A DNA stretch of 64,000 nucleotides, taken from Candidatus Nitrosocaldaceae archaeon (GTDB lineage: Archaea > Thermoproteota > Nitrososphaeria > Nitrososphaerales > Nitrosocaldaceae). Made by a program: the position numbers and the translations under genes. The stretch lies in the NCBI GenBank assembly GCA_026002835.1, contig BPGC01000001.1:124001-188000 (forward strand), read 5' to 3'. Below, in pieces: positions 63,913 through 64,000 of this stretch (position 1 is the stretch's first letter; the number at the start of each line of letters is the position of its first letter). Under the pieces are notes generated by a model that worked only from the letters and a program-made list of their open reading frames with translations, was not told the origin of the DNA and searched no databases.

Positions 63913-64000
63913 TGCTCTTGTACAATATCTTGAATAATATTCTAGGTTTTAATAATGATGTAGGTGTATCTAGCATCTGGATAACTCTTGCGAATCTATA
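63912..64000 (+). CDS. Start of an unidentified gene, cut by the window edge
   Basis: An ATG overlapping the regulator stop (TGATG junction) opens a frame that stays open to the end: MLLYNILNNILGF then NNDVGVSSIWIT. The overlap is typical of translational coupling. Only 29 codons are visible; no family can be called, and a minus-strand frame over the same bases is also open. Confidence 0.42.
   Translation, partial: MLLYNILNNILGFNNDVGVSSIWITLANL

Overview
This window is a dense stretch of archaeal chromosome, AT-rich throughout (about one third G+C by eye). The organism is most likely a thaumarchaeon (Nitrososphaeria), possibly a thermophilic relative of ammonia oxidisers. Evidence: a PEFG-type C-terminal sorting signal, a TFE-beta-like factor, archaeal TFB, XPD, fibrillarin/Nop5, Cbf5, the archaeal spc ribosomal operon, type II GAPDH, HMG-CoA synthase, two geranylgeranyl reductases, methylmalonyl-CoA epimerase and an ADP-forming acyl-CoA synthetase. 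The last two fit the 3-hydroxypropionate/4-hydroxybutyrate carbon-fixation cycle. The genus is inference: no 16S rRNA or amo gene is present.

Layout. 1-1.7 kb: end of trm1, rlmE and a TFE-beta-like gene. 1.9-4.6 kb: a large anchored ABC substrate-binding protein whose halves appear circularly permuted. 5-8.6 kb: sufC, translin, endonuclease V, geranylgeranyl reductase. 8.6-9.4 kb: a C/D box sRNA candidate, then decayed AT-rich DNA. 9.4-14.1 kb: phosphoesterase, methylmalonyl-CoA epimerase, TFB, Cdc48/VAT and Hsp20. 14.2-19.4 kb: ACT-like protein, a CcdA/TlpA redox pair, XPD, glycosyltransferase. 19.5-22.7 kb: pgk, leuC, leuD. 22.7-23.6 kb: a broken surface-protein gene. 23.7-30.3 kb: an odd tRNA-Ser gene, then cbf5-cmk-DUF106-adk-secY-L15-L30-S5-L18 (transcribed right to left). 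30.5-38 kb: pth2, a second reductase, pheT/pheS, speE/speD, a redoxin. 38-42 kb: small hypotheticals and HMG-CoA synthase. 42-48 kb: GAPDH, two cobalamin genes, PPDK. 48-55 kb: secreted proteins, isocitrate dehydrogenase family, a ParB-like gene next to nop5-fibrillarin, RNase HII, THEP1. 55-64 kb: acyl-CoA synthetase, a stand-alone restriction-modification enzyme, a high-G+C small membrane protein, a B12-type radical SAM protein resembling GDGT ring synthases, two small conserved genes, a winged-helix regulator.

The genes combine into recognisable themes: autotrophic carbon and gluconeogenic metabolism (acyl-CoA synthetase, epimerase, PPDK, PGK, GAPDH), isoprenoid lipid synthesis (HMG-CoA synthase, reductases, possible ring synthase), cobalamin supply, and RNA modification (Trm1, RlmE, Cbf5, Nop5-fibrillarin with a guide RNA candidate). 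Many genes have a TATA-like box about 25-27 nt before the start codon, so leaderless mRNAs look common.

The most unusual signals are: secY and pth2 with no usable AUG/GUG/UUG for their conserved N-termini, both apparently starting at AUU; the permuted substrate-binding protein; the class II tRNA with extra sequence in two places; a 10-bp direct repeat exactly 20 bp apart in the hsp20 promoter; and the C/D box sRNA candidate.
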